A stretch of DNA of 64,000 nt from Ga0077555 sp033764055 (GTDB taxonomy: Bacteria; Pseudomonadota; Alphaproteobacteria; Rhizobiales; Hyphomicrobiaceae), in the NCBI GenBank assembly GCA_033764055.1, contig JANRJI010000133.1, forward strand, positions 52,032 through 116,031. Direction: 5' to 3'. This document shows, piece by piece, positions 1 to 10,000 of the stretch (positions within the stretch are counted from its first letter, which is position 1; every line of letters starts with the position of its first letter). A program made the translations under genes and the position numbers. The notes under the pieces are model-generated. The model was not told where the DNA came from. It saw only the letters and a program-made list of their open reading frames with translations, and searched no databases.

Positions 1-57
1 TGGCTCGCCGAGCGCGTCCGGCGAAGCGAGTTCCTGCGAACGCCCATCCATCCGTGA
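1..57 (+). CDS. 3' end of an upstream gene (partial, product unknown)
   Basis: The first 57 bases read open in one frame as the last 18 residues of a protein ending ...EFLRTPIHP and a TGA stop at 55-57. The stop overlaps the GTG start of the next gene by four bases (GTGA, 54-57), the usual sign of translational coupling in this window. The fragment is too short to name. By context it could be another polysaccharide-cluster gene, but that is inference. Confidence 0.45.
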   Translation, partial: WLAERVRRSEFLRTPIHP

Positions 58-1127
58 GGCCTGGGATGCCATTGCGCGATACCCCGGGCGGCCATGTGGT
101 CTGGCTCATAGTCGATTCCCGCAGTGTCGGTGGCATCGAGCGACACGTTGCCATTCTGGCGCAGGGGCTGCTTCGTAGCGGCATCGAGGTCGAGGTTGTC
201 CTCTACGCGGATCACGGCGGCAATCCCTGGTGCGAGCAGTTGCGCGATGCGCGCGTCCCTGTGCGCTTTCTTGATGGCACGATGCGCGGCTTGGCGCGCG
301 CCCTGCGGAAGGGACGGCCGGCCCTTCTGCACACACATGGCTACAAGGCCGGTGTGCTCGGCCGCGCGGTTGCTCTGCTCGCCGGCGTTCCGGTGGTGTC
401 CACCTTCCACAGCGGCGAGGAGCCGCCGTTTCCCGTCAATCTCTACTACCGACTTGACGAGTGGACGTCGCTGACGGCGCATCGGATCGTCGTCAGCGAG
501 AAGATCCAGGGCAAGGTGCCCTGGCAGTCCCGCCTCATTCCGAACTATCTCGTTCCGCCCGGCCGTCCAGCGCAGGGCCCGCTGCCGCGACGGGTCGGGT
601 TCGTCGGGCGGATGAGCCATGAGAAGGCGCCGGATCTCTTCTGTGAGCTTGCCCGGCGCGCTCCGGCCGGGATCGAGTGGCACGCCTGGGGCGACGGCGC
701 GATGCGCGGCGATCTCGAGCGGCAATTCGGTGACGTCGTGGCCTTCCACGGCGTCGTGTCCGATGTGCGTCCCGTCTGGGAATCGCTCGGGCTCCTGGTG
801 ATGCCGTCGCGTTACGAGGGCTTGCCGCTCGCGGCGCTCGAAGCGCTGTCGATGGGCGTTCCGGTGATAGCCAGCCGCGTCGGCGGCGTGCCGAGCGTCG
901 TATTGCCGGGGCGCACGGGTTGGCTCGTCGAGGTCGGCGACATCGAGGGCGCGCTGTCGGCCCTCGAGGCATGGCGCGCGATGAGCGCTGCAACTGGCAA
1001 CGCCCTGCGATACGACTGCTGGCGGCACGTGGCCGACAATTTCTCCGAGGCGCGCATGCTGCCGCGCATACTCGAAGTCTATCGTGACGCGGGTCTTGGC
1101 GTGTCCCTCGTGCCGCAGCCGGCGTGA
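54..1127 (+). CDS. Glycosyltransferase family 4 protein
   Basis: 357-residue protein with a GT-B, GT4-type layout. The N-terminal half has the nucleotide-independent acceptor fold entry (VDSRSVGGIERHVAIL, roughly residues 19-34) and a LLHTHGYKAG stretch. The C-terminal half has VGFVGRMSHEKAPDLF (about 182-197) and the donor-binding segment MPSRYEGLPLAALEALSMG with the conserved EGLPL motif. It should transfer a nucleotide-activated sugar to a growing glycan on the cytoplasmic side. The GTG start at 54 overlaps the upstream stop (GTGA); an ATG at 66 is the alternative. It faces the convergent minus-strand polysaccharide genes, so a role in the same exopolysaccharide is inferred from position. 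Acceptor and sugar are unknown. Confidence 0.88.
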   Translation: MRPGMPLRDTPGGHVVWLIVDSRSVGGIERHVAILAQGLLRSGIEVEVVLYADHGGNPWCEQLRDARVPVRFLDGTMRGLARALRKGRPALLHTHGYKAGVLGRAVALLAGVPVVSTFHSGEEPPFPVNLYYRLDEWTSLTAHRIVVSEKIQGKVPWQSRLIPNYLVPPGRPAQGPLPRRVGFVGRMSHEKAPDLFCELARRAPAGIEWHAWGDGAMRGDLERQFGDVVAFHGVVSDVRPVWESLGLLVMPSRYEGLPLAALEALSMGVPVIASRVGGVPSVVLPGRTGWLVEVGDIEGALSALEAWRAMSAATGNALRYDCWRHVADNFSEARMLPRILEVYRDAGLGVSLVPQPA

Positions 1128-1165
1128 TCGGTCCGGCGCGGGTTCGCCGGTCTGCGGCGTTCGCC

Positions 1166-2215
1166 TCAGGCGGGCGCGGAGGTTGGGGACGGCTCACGGA
1201 TGACCGCTGTCGCTTCGTCGCGGGTGTGGCTGCTCCGCGACAGCCCGAGGCGCGCAAGCACGAGTGACGTGAAGCCCGACATCTCCGCCTCGAACTCGAT
1301 CTCCGAGATGTTGTCGCCATCGATCAGTCGCGGCAGGAGCCACGGATCATCTCCGCTCTCCGCCGTGCGGGCTTCGAGCGTCGTCGCGGTGTCGAGCCCG
1401 AGCGTCGACAGGATGGCAGCCGCCTCCGGGCTCGCTCGACCGCTCGGATAGCAGAAATGGCGGAAGCTCTCCGGTGGTCGGCCGAGAAGCCGGCCGAGGG
1501 CAGCGCGATTGAGCGCGATCTCCTGCCGGATGGCCTCGTGGCCCATATCGTGCAGCGAATGATTGTGCGTGTGGAGCTCGACGGCGAGGCCGGTCGCCGC
1601 CGCCCTGGCCAGCTCAGCCGGTGTCATATAGCTGAACGTGCGGGTTGCGAGCAGCGCTTCGAGGTCGAGATCGAGCCCTGTTGCGAGTGCGTGCAGGGCC
1701 GCGAGGCGCTGCGACATCGGCCTGGCGAGGTCCTTGGCGTCCTGCAACAGCTGCCTCAACTGCGGGGTGTCGGGCTCGCGTCCGGCGAGGGAACCCATGT
1801 ACCAGGCCATGACGTGCGCCATCGGCAGTCCGGACTCGAGATTGGCGGTGTCGCAGTAAAGGGTGGCTGGCATGCCGTGGCGCCTCAGCGCCGGCAGCAT
1901 ATCGGCGAACGTGCCATACCAGCCGTCGTCGATGGTGATAGCCACGCACGGCCGGTCGGGCACGATGCTGCCCGCTTTGATCTCCAGGGCCTCGTCGAGG
2001 GTCACCACCCGGTAGCCCCGCGCGTCGAGCAGCTCGAGTCGGCGAGCGAACGTCTCGGGCCGGATGAACATGCAGTCGCCAGAGAACGAGCCGCCGGCAC
2101 GCCAGGTGCCGTGGTAGCAGAGGATCCGGACATGCCGGCTCGTGAGGCGGCGGGCGACAGCGAAGAGCCCCATCGATCTGGCGAGTTGGAGGAGGCGGAG
2201 CTTGGCGGCGCGCAT
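1166..2215 (-). CDS. Polysaccharide deacetylase family protein (CE4-like)
   Basis: 349 residues from ATG 2215. The frame is open further upstream, but that part overlaps the end of the neighbouring gene and is not protein-like. A NodB/CE4 fold is indicated by the metal/catalytic motif TIDDGW (residues 94-99, second Asp is the usual metal ligand) and the HTHNH motif (215-219, H-x3-H ligands), followed by FCYPSGRASPEA. Such enzymes remove N- or O-acetyl groups from a polysaccharide with a divalent metal. No signal peptide is clear. The gene is last in a minus-strand run: sugar transferase, flippase, SGNH protein, deacetylase. Its ATG lies 22 bp after the SGNH stop. Likely role: tailoring of the exported glycan. 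Confidence 0.85.
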   Translation of the reverse strand: MRAAKLRLLQLARSMGLFAVARRLTSRHVRILCYHGTWRAGGSFSGDCMFIRPETFARRLELLDARGYRVVTLDEALEIKAGSIVPDRPCVAITIDDGWYGTFADMLPALRRHGMPATLYCDTANLESGLPMAHVMAWYMGSLAGREPDTPQLRQLLQDAKDLARPMSQRLAALHALATGLDLDLEALLATRTFSYMTPAELARAAATGLAVELHTHNHSLHDMGHEAIRQEIALNRAALGRLLGRPPESFRHFCYPSGRASPEAAAILSTLGLDTATTLEARTAESGDDPWLLPRLIDGDNISEIEFEAEMSGFTSLVLARLGLSRSSHTRDEATAVIREPSPTSAPA

Positions 2216-2237
2216 CGTCGTCTCCGAGGCACTCTGG

Positions 2238-3479
2238 TCAGGTTGCACTGCGTGGCCTGCCGTCGTCGCGACGGTCCGCCGTGAAAGCGTGGCGCTCCAG
2301 CTTCCGGGCCGACGGAGTTCCATCGTGACGGGGGGCAGCCCGCGGGGCGGCGATGTCGAGGAGGCGTTCAGCGACCAGCTCGCCCAGTCGACGGCTCCCC
2401 TCCGGCTTGTAGTGATAGTGATCGTAGTAAGCTTCGGGGCTGGACGGCATGCGAGCCGAGGGATCGAGGAACTCGGTGCCTCGAGCTCGCGCGACGCGCT
2501 CAGTCGACCTTCGGAGCTCGTCATTGAGCTCGATCATCAGGCGATGTGACAGGAAGCCGGTCGGTTGGTCGGCACTGCCGATCGCGCAGTGCCAGAACAT
2601 GGCCTGCTCCGCGGCCGTAGGATCGGACTTCTGGTAGATCGGCTGATGGATGAGAAGCACATGGTCCGCCCGGGTGCGCACCACGTCGATGACGCGGCCG
2701 AGTGAGCGCTCGTAGTGCGCCAGCCAGTCGGCATCAGCCGGGACCGTGTCGATCACGTTCGTGGCCCCGGCGCGGAGTGCGCGGGCTTTGGCTACCGAGC
2801 GGCCAAGTCTATCGAGTTTGCGCGCCGGACCCGGCCGCTGGGCCGATAGACGCCGGTAGCACTCGGCAAGAGCGGTGCCGCCGGGCCGCCAAGACCAGGA
2901 GACGTTGCGGTGGAACGCGATGTCGACCCACGACGGCTGCATCGGCGGCAGGCGCGCGGGGAGACCCATCTCGCACCATTTGAGCAGCGCCGACCCTCCG
3001 TTCATGATGATCGCCACGTCGAGTCGCGGCATGCGCGCCAGCTCGTCCGGCAGCGCGTAGACGAGCGTGTCGGTGGTGACGCCGGACTTGCCGATGTTCC
3101 AGATGCGGACATGGTCGGCGTCGAGCCTCGCGATCGCATCCGGGCGGCGCAGGCGATCCGCGGCGACTTCCGTCCACACCTCCCGGTCGTCGAGCAGGAA
3201 GCACTCGACGCTGCTGCCCCCGATGGCGAGGGCTTTGAAGGTGCGTCCGCCGACGGGCACATCACCGCCGCGCGCACCGAATGCATTGCAGGTGAAGCTG
3301 ATTCGTGGCGACAGGCCCGGCAGGACCTCCGGGTCCGCTGTGATCTCGAAGGATGTCCAGGGCGCACGCAAATGAATGGGCGCTCTCGTGTTGATCCAGC
3401 GCCGCAGCGCCAGCTCGAGGAGCATGGCACCGGCGCCGGCGAGTACAGCCGCAGACAGGGCGGCGACGAGCATCGTCAT
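2238..3479 (-). CDS. SGNH/GDSL hydrolase-like protein, membrane-anchored, probable glycan O-acyl tailoring
   Basis: 413 residues from ATG 3479, which overlaps the flippase stop as ATGA (3479-3476), so the two are coupled. One N-terminal membrane segment (about residues 4-24) is followed by a domain with the block I motif AIGGSSV (nucleophile probably Ser89) and a block V motif YDHYHYKPEG (D-x-x-H). That pairing is typical of SGNH esterases and of the AlgJ/AlgX-like acyltransferases of exopolysaccharide clusters. Inferred activity: addition or removal of acyl groups on the polysaccharide at the periplasmic face. Which direction it works in cannot be told from sequence. The same frame stays open far upstream, antisense to nothing real, and that extension was discarded. 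Confidence 0.75.
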   Translation of the reverse strand: MTMLVAALSAAVLAGAGAMLLELALRRWINTRAPIHLRAPWTSFEITADPEVLPGLSPRISFTCNAFGARGGDVPVGGRTFKALAIGGSSVECFLLDDREVWTEVAADRLRRPDAIARLDADHVRIWNIGKSGVTTDTLVYALPDELARMPRLDVAIIMNGGSALLKWCEMGLPARLPPMQPSWVDIAFHRNVSWSWRPGGTALAECYRRLSAQRPGPARKLDRLGRSVAKARALRAGATNVIDTVPADADWLAHYERSLGRVIDVVRTRADHVLLIHQPIYQKSDPTAAEQAMFWHCAIGSADQPTGFLSHRLMIELNDELRRSTERVARARGTEFLDPSARMPSSPEAYYDHYHYKPEGSRRLGELVAERLLDIAAPRAAPRHDGTPSARKLERHAFTADRRDDGRPRSAT

Positions 3480-4987
3480 GCAGGCTGGCCTTTGATGCGC
3501 CGGAACATCCTGCCCGGCGATGGCAGCGTGATGTGCCGGTCGCCCCGAAGGACCAGCACGTACCAGGTGGCGACGAACACGGCGCCGAGGCAGACGGCCG
3601 TCGCGACGATTCCCGCGACTCCGGCCGGATGCAGCGCCGACTTCAGGATGAAGCCGATGCCAACCACGATCGCGAGGCCGACGAGGGGTCTGAGCATGGT
3701 CTCGGCGAGATAGCCCTCGGTGGAGATGTCGAGCTTCCGGCAGGCCATGGTGGCGATGGCGACGGCAAGCACGGAGGTCGCGATGCCGTTGGCGGCGACG
3801 ATGCCGTCGATGCCGAACGTGTCGATCGCGGCGAGGCCGAGGAGGACGCTCGCTATGCCGGCGAGCAGCATGGCGATGGTCGGGCGCGCCATCTCGCCGA
3901 GGCCCATGAGCAGGGGAAGGGCCGCGCCGCGTACGGGCAGAAATAGAAGCATGGCCACCATGGTCAGGCGCAGCACGTGGCCGGCCGGCTCCATGGATGG
4001 GCCCAGCCACAGCCTGATCATTTCCGGACCGAGCACGATGAGGAGGGCGGAGGCCCCGCAGGTGAGTGCTGTCGCGATCTTGGTCCAACGATAGAGGACG
4101 TCGACGAGCTCGGCGCGGCGGCCCGCCGCCTGCAGCTCGGTGGCCACGGGCATCACGACTTGCGCAATGCCGACGATGATCGCCAGGAACTGCAGCACGA
4201 GGCCCATCGGGATCGTGTAATGGGCGGCGTGCTCCGCTCCGAGCCGCAAGCCGACGATCAGCGTCGAGGTGTGGAAGGCGAGCTGCATGCCCGCCGAGAG
4301 AAGGAACGCGTAGCCGCCGACGGCGAGAGCCTCGCGAAGCTCGCCGAACGAGAAGTCGGATGCCCGGATGCGCAGGGTTCGATGGACGCGCGCGGCGAGG
4401 ACGCTGATGCAGATGAGCTCGAGAGCGGCGGCGAACAGCAACGTCGACGCCACCGTCACGATCGACGGATGGATATGGATGGCAATCAGGTTGAAGATCA
4501 CCTTGGCAATGGTGATGCCTGCCTTGATCGCGTTGAGGCGCTCGAACTCCTGGTAGGCCGACAGGATCGCGTTCGGGAGCTGCCACACGATGGTCAGGGC
4601 AATCGTCGCGACCGACAGAAGGAGGGCGAGGCGCGCATCGGCGAGCATCGCCGCATTGTCCCGGATGCCCGCATCGAGGAATGCCAGCAGCAGCGGTACC
4701 AGCATCAGGGCAATCCCGGCGAGGCCGACATTGACCGCCAGATGGCTCGCGATGATGCGCTGCATATGGGACGCGTCTTGGGCGGCCCGTGCAACCGAGA
4801 AGCTGCGCACCACCGCCATCGGGAGGCCGAGCTGCAGCAGGTAGATGTAGCCCGTCAGTGCCTGGACGACGAGCCAGTTGCCATAGGCGTGGGCGCCGAC
4901 ATGATGCAGGTTGATGGGCAGTAGCAGCAGGGTCGACAGCAGGGTCAGGACCAGAAGGCCCCAGTTCGACGCGACCTTGCGCAGCAT
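3476..4987 (-). CDS. Oligosaccharide flippase (Wzx-like, MVF/MATE superfamily)
   Basis: 503 residues from ATG 4987, with a GGGAG ribosome-binding site about seven bases upstream. A TTG two codons earlier would sit on top of this site and is less likely. The protein is almost entirely hydrophobic helices (about 12-14 segments) with short basic loops. The pattern is that of polysaccharide biosynthesis C / MatE-type lipid-linked oligosaccharide flippases: LLVLTLLSTLLLLPINLHHV at the N-terminus and repeated GLP/GLG turns. It should move undecaprenyl-linked repeat units from cytoplasm to periplasm. It lies between the initiating sugar transferase (177 bp upstream) and the SGNH protein. No Wzy polymerase or Wza/Wzc is in the window, so the cluster continues beyond the left edge or elsewhere. 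Confidence 0.85.
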   Translation of the reverse strand: MLRKVASNWGLLVLTLLSTLLLLPINLHHVGAHAYGNWLVVQALTGYIYLLQLGLPMAVVRSFSVARAAQDASHMQRIIASHLAVNVGLAGIALMLVPLLLAFLDAGIRDNAAMLADARLALLLSVATIALTIVWQLPNAILSAYQEFERLNAIKAGITIAKVIFNLIAIHIHPSIVTVASTLLFAAALELICISVLAARVHRTLRIRASDFSFGELREALAVGGYAFLLSAGMQLAFHTSTLIVGLRLGAEHAAHYTIPMGLVLQFLAIIVGIAQVVMPVATELQAAGRRAELVDVLYRWTKIATALTCGASALLIVLGPEMIRLWLGPSMEPAGHVLRLTMVAMLLFLPVRGAALPLLMGLGEMARPTIAMLLAGIASVLLGLAAIDTFGIDGIVAANGIATSVLAVAIATMACRKLDISTEGYLAETMLRPLVGLAIVVGIGFILKSALHPAGVAGIVATAVCLGAVFVATWYVLVLRGDRHITLPSPGRMFRRIKGQPA

Positions 4988-5164
4988 TTGCAACTCCCGA
5001 TACTGGCCTGCGACCGCCGCTGCTTCAGGTTCGATTTGAGCTGTTTCGGCCGATCCTGCAATTCCGGTTCGTGGATAGCGTTACGATCGCCACCAGAGGA
5101 TCGTCAGCTGGCCGGACTTTGCCCGGTCACGTGTGCGGCGACCCGGAGACATCGCAAGATCAAC

Positions 5165-6700
5165 TCAGGCCGCCTGGCCGCCGTCGGCCAGTCCGCTCCC
5201 CTGCGGTGGCCCTGGCTGCGATCGCCGGCAGATGCCGCTGCGCCGGAGCTCCTGCCAGGCCCGATCAATGGCGACGTGATCGACGCGCTCGCCGCGCAGC
5301 ACCATGGGCACCGTTCCCTTGATGATCGCGGCATCGAGGGCGAACGACGCATTGCGCACATACCAGATGTCGAGTGCGGCCTTGTCGGCCGGCGGGATGT
5401 CGCGGCCTCCCATGATCTGGCCCCACCCGGTGAGACCGGGACGCACCAGCAGACGGGCCGCAAATGCAGGCGACTGATCGACCGGGAGTAGCGGTCGAGG
5501 CCCGATGAAGCTCATCTCGCCGACGAGGATGTTCCAGAGCTGCGGCAGCTCGTCGAGCCGGGTGGCGCGCAGGAAGCGGCCGATCCCGCTCAGGCGCTCG
5601 GCGTCGCTGCGCAGCCGTCCGTTGCGATCTCGTGCGGCCTGCATCGTGCGGAACTTGTAGAGCGCGAATGGCTTGCCCCCGACCCCCGGGCGGACCTGCC
5701 AGAACAGCACGGGCAACCCGACGTCCATCGCGACCACGACGGCGACCAGCGCGGCGATCGGCCAGAGCGCCATGATGAGTGTGAGGGAGACCGCGATATC
5801 GACCGCACGTTTCAGCCGCCAATAGGGCCGGGCGGCGATATTGGCGAGCTCGGCGGGGCTGAACAGAAACGAGACGTCGGGCCCGCGCTCCTCCGCGGCG
5901 AGCATGTCGGCTACGCCGACCGCCTGCTCGATGCCCGCCCAGTTCACGATGCCAATGTTCTCCGCGAAGAACTCGACAGGGATCGTCGAGCGCGCGGTGA
6001 AAGCGTCGATGTCGCGGCGTGCGGCCTCGTCGAGCCGGTGCGAGGGGATGGTGATGACGAGCCGGTCGATGAAGACGCCGTGCACGGAAAGATCGTTGAC
6101 AACGTCCTGAATACAACGGCCGCCCCCGAACACGGGCAGGCCTTGCACACGCATGCCGTCGGTGCGAACGTCGTGATCCATGATGCCGACGACGCGCACG
6201 TAATTGTCGCTGAGCTCGTCTATGGCCTTGACGTAGAGTTCGGCCAGGGCATTGAGCCCGACCAGCAGCACGCTCTGGTGGGGCTTGCGCGTGATCGGCT
6301 CGAACGGCTTCGGCGTCGCCTGGGCACCACACGATGCCCGCATGGCAACGCGCGCCGAGACCATGCCGACGAGCGCCAGGATTGCGTGCAGCACGGGCAC
6401 TGATCGCGATATTCCTTCGAGCCTGTTGTAGACGAACGTGAGCAGCGTCGCCGCGAGCAGGATCAACACCATGGCGATGGCGATGCGCAGATGATCGTCG
6501 ATGGTGCTGTAGCGCCAGAGCGAGCGATCGACGCCAAGCAGGCGCAGAACCGGCACGGCCACGGCCAGGGTCATGGCGAGATAAGGGAAGTGGTTGGCGA
6601 GCTCGGCGTCGAAAATCAAGTTCTCACGCAGCAAGAGTCCGAGCGGCATGGCCAGCGCGATGATCAAGAGGTCCAGCGTGAGAGTGACGGTGCGACGCAA
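5165..6700 (-). CDS. Initiating sugar-phosphate transferase (polyprenyl glycosylphosphotransferase, WcaJ/ExoY family)
   Basis: Starts at TTG 6700, set by a GGGAGG ribosome-binding site five bases upstream; 511 residues. The frame is open to 6781 but without such a site. The N-terminal part has four membrane helices and a CoA-binding-like domain. The C-terminal bacterial sugar transferase domain has a membrane helix (KRAVDIAVSLTLIMALWPIA), the FWQVRPGVGGKPFALYKFRT block, the LDELPQLWNILVGEMSFIGP block and RPGLTGWGQIMGG. This family puts the first sugar-1-phosphate on undecaprenyl phosphate. The substrate (Glc or Gal type) is not determinable. It is the first gene of the minus-strand polysaccharide run. 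Confidence 0.9.
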   Translation of the reverse strand: MRRTVTLTLDLLIIALAMPLGLLLRENLIFDAELANHFPYLAMTLAVAVPVLRLLGVDRSLWRYSTIDDHLRIAIAMVLILLAATLLTFVYNRLEGISRSVPVLHAILALVGMVSARVAMRASCGAQATPKPFEPITRKPHQSVLLVGLNALAELYVKAIDELSDNYVRVVGIMDHDVRTDGMRVQGLPVFGGGRCIQDVVNDLSVHGVFIDRLVITIPSHRLDEAARRDIDAFTARSTIPVEFFAENIGIVNWAGIEQAVGVADMLAAEERGPDVSFLFSPAELANIAARPYWRLKRAVDIAVSLTLIMALWPIAALVAVVVAMDVGLPVLFWQVRPGVGGKPFALYKFRTMQAARDRNGRLRSDAERLSGIGRFLRATRLDELPQLWNILVGEMSFIGPRPLLPVDQSPAFAARLLVRPGLTGWGQIMGGRDIPPADKAALDIWYVRNASFALDAAIIKGTVPMVLRGERVDHVAIDRAWQELRRSGICRRSQPGPPQGSGLADGGQAA

Positions 6701-7012
6701 GACAACCTCCCTTCCGAACGCCGGCGGTCCAATTCGCGACCGTGGCGTTCGGCCTCCGCATGATGGCCGGCGAGGCGCCATCGAGGTGTCCCGCCGCAGG
6801 ATGCCAGAGCAGACAAATCGTGTTGTTGCAGATGGTTAAGCTGGTGTGCTCACTGGGCACGTTTTGATACGGCACGTTTTGCAGTGGCGCAAGAGAGTTC
6901 GCATGTATTTGTATTAACGGCAGAGAAGAAATTGAAAAAACGTCATAAAAAGCGATTTGAGAAAGGCGGCCAGCGAAGGCGCCTGGGATAGCAAAGGAGT
7001 CGGCAGATCCGA
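6701..7012. promoter_or_regulatory. Intergenic control region upstream of the polysaccharide operon, with an 11-bp direct repeat
   Basis: 312 bp without a gene. The part from about 6840 to 6965 is clearly more AT-rich than its surroundings. It contains two identical 11-mers, GGCACGTTTTG, at 6856-6866 and 6871-6881. Their starts are 15 bp apart, so they lie off one helical face rather than being exactly phased. Such a tandem site could be an operator for the leftward polysaccharide operon. I see no convincing -35/-10 pair and cannot name a regulator. Confidence 0.4.
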
Positions 7013-10000
7013 CTACGCAGCAACTCCGGGGCTGTCGTTCGACGGTGGTGGCTCAGCTGCCGTCTCTCGCGATCGTCCGCCCACGGCGCGATGCACACGA
7101 TCCAGCAGCAGATAGATGACGGGCGTCGTGTAGAGTGTGAGGATCTGCGAGATGACGAGCCCGCCAATGATGGCGACCCCGAGCGGCCGGCGCATCTCCG
7201 CACCATGCCCGGCGGCGATCGCGAGCGGGACGGCTCCGAACAGTGCAGCCAGCGTGGTCATGAGGATCGGCCGGAAGCGCTCGCGTGCGGCCCGCCTGAT
7301 CGCCTCCAGCGCCGAGAGGCCACCGCGCCGCTCGGCCTCGAGCGCGAAGTCGACGAGCATGATGCCGTTCTTCTTCACGATGCCGATGAGCAGGATGATG
7401 GCGATGAAAGCGACCAGCGAGAGTTCCATGTCGGCAAGGCGCAACGCCACCAACGCGCCGAGACCCGCCGATGGCAGCGTCGAGATGATGGTCAGCGGGT
7501 GCGCGAGGCTCTCGTAGAGCACGCCGAGCACGATGTAGACGAGCAGCAGAGCGGCCAGAATCAGGAGTGGCTGGCCGGCACCACCCGCCAGCGCCGTCCG
7601 GGCATCGCCCGCCGGCTCGATCCTGAGGTGGTCCGGAGGCTGCATCTCGGCGACCGCGGCCAGGACGCGCCGGTGAGCCTCATCGAGCGTGATCCCCTCC
7701 TCGAGATTGTAGCTGATCGTGACCGCCGGAAACGTTCCCTGGTGGTTGACCGCGAGCGGGGCCAGAGTCCGGCTCGTCCGGACTACCGAGAGCAATGGAA
7801 TCTGTTGGCCACTGCGGGTGGGCACGTAGATGCTGGCGAGGTCCTCGGGCGAGCGCTGTAGCGCGGGATCGACCTCGAGCACGACCCGGTACTGGTTGCG
7901 CGGTCCGTAGAGGATTGCCACTTGTCGCTGGGCAAACGCGTTGTTGAGGGCGGCGCCGATATCCTCGATTTGCACGCCCAGTCGCGCCGCCGAGAGCTTG
8001 TCGATGTTGATCGACAACTCGAGCCCGCCCTGCTCGCGGTCGGTGGCGACATCGACCAACCCCGGCAGCGTCCGCAGGCGTGCGAGGATGCGTGGCGCCC
8101 ACTCGTAGAGCGCAGCGGCGTCGGTGGACCACAGCGCCAGCTCATTCGACGAGCGCGACTGGCCGCCGCCGCCGCGCATGTCCTGCACCGGGTTGACGAA
8201 CGCGGACAGGCCGGGGATGGCGTTGAGCGGCCGGCGCAGGCGGGCTGCGACCTCGGCCGAGGTCACGCCGCGCTCGGCGAGCGGCTTCAGGGCGATGAAC
8301 ATGCGTGCCGTGTTGCCTGTCGTTGCAAAGAACGACGCACCGACGGATGAGCCGATGCCGGAGACGGCGGGCTCGGCGAGGGCGATCCGCACGGCGCGCT
8401 CCTGGATCTCCTTCATCTGGCCGAAGGAGGCGTCGGGAGCGCCCTGCATGAAGACCGAGATCAGTCCGGTATCGTCGGTCGGAAAGAAGCCTTTCGGCAG
8501 CTTCACGAAGAGGAAGACGGTGGCAGCGATGACGGCGGGCAGGGTCAGCAGCGTGAGCCACTTGTAGCGAAGCGCCGTCTCGAGGCTCGCGGCGTAGCTG
8601 TCGGCCAATCCCTGGAGCAGGCGCTCCATCAGACGGCCAGCCCAACTCCTCGGAATGCCGGCCGCCTCGCGCACCGTATGGGCGCACAGCATCGGCGTCA
8701 CGGACAGCGACACCACGGTCGATACGGCGATGGCGAATAGCATCGTCATGGCGAACTCGCGGAGGAGGCGGCCCGGCACCCCGCCGAGAAAGACCAGCGG
8801 CACGAAGGCTGCAGCCAGCGACAACGATATCGAGACCACTGTGAAGCCGATCTCGCGGGCGCCGACCAGCGCTGCCGCCATCGGGCTGAGGCCCTTCTCG
8901 AGGTTGCGGTACATGTTCTCGATCATCACGATCGCATCGTCGACGACGAAGCCGACCGAGATGGCGAGCGCCATCAGCGTGAGGTTGTTGATCGAGTAGC
9001 CGGCGAGCCACATGGCGCCGACGGTGCCGGCGAGCGACAGGGGTACGGTGACACCGGCTGCGACCATGGGCGCCGTGCGCTTGAGGAACACCAGCACCAC
9101 CAGCATGACCAGCGCGATCGACAGGAGCAGCGTCAACTCCATGTCGTGCACGGAGGCGCGGATGGTGACCGTGCGGTCCGAGAGGACGTCGATCCTGATG
9201 CCGGCGTCGATCCAGCGCTTCAACTCCGGGATCGCTGCCTTCACCTGGTCGACGGTCTCGATGACGTTGGCGTCGGGCTGCTTGGTGATGAAGATGAGGA
9301 CGGCAGGCTTCTGGTTGAACAATGCCGCGGAGCGGGCATTGCGCGTGGCCTGCACCACGTCGGCGACGGCCGACAGGCGAACTGGCACGTCGCCCACCAT
9401 CTTGACCACGAGGCTCTTGTAGTCCTCGACCCCTTTGAGCTGCGCGTTGGTGTCGATCGCGATCAGCTCCTCCGGCCCGTCGATGGATCCGAGCGCGGCG
9501 AGCTGCGTCGCGTTGGCAACGGCGCGCCGGACCTCGTCGACGGACACGCCCATCGCGGCAAGTTGGCGTGGGTTCACCCGGATCCGCAGCGCCGGCTGCT
9601 CGGCGCCCGACACATTCACCTCGCCGACCCCCGGCACCTGGGCGATTCGCTGGACGAGCGTCGTGTCGGCGATGTCGTAGATGTTGGCGACCGGCACGTT
9701 GTCGGAGGTCAGCGCCAGGATGAGCACCGGCGAGGCATTGGGGTTGATCTTGCGGAATACCGGGAGAGAGGGCAGGTCGCCCGGCAAGTCGGCCACAGCG
9801 GCATTGATCGCCGCCTGCACGTCGCGGGCGGCATCGTCGACAGAGCGATTGAGATCGAACTGCAGACGGATTCGCGTCGAGCCGAGCCCCGACGACGAGG
9901 TCATGTCGGTCACGCCCGCGATGCTGCCCAGATGTCGCTCGAGAGGGGCCGCCACCGTCGCAGCCATGGTCGCCGGATCGGCGCCCGGACGGCTCGCGCT

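Noticed and set aside
3480..4586. N-terminal 368-codon extension of the SGNH protein frame
   Set aside because: Overlaps the flippase gene in another frame and is Arg/His-rich shadow sequence; the ATGA overlap at 3476-3479 gives the true start.
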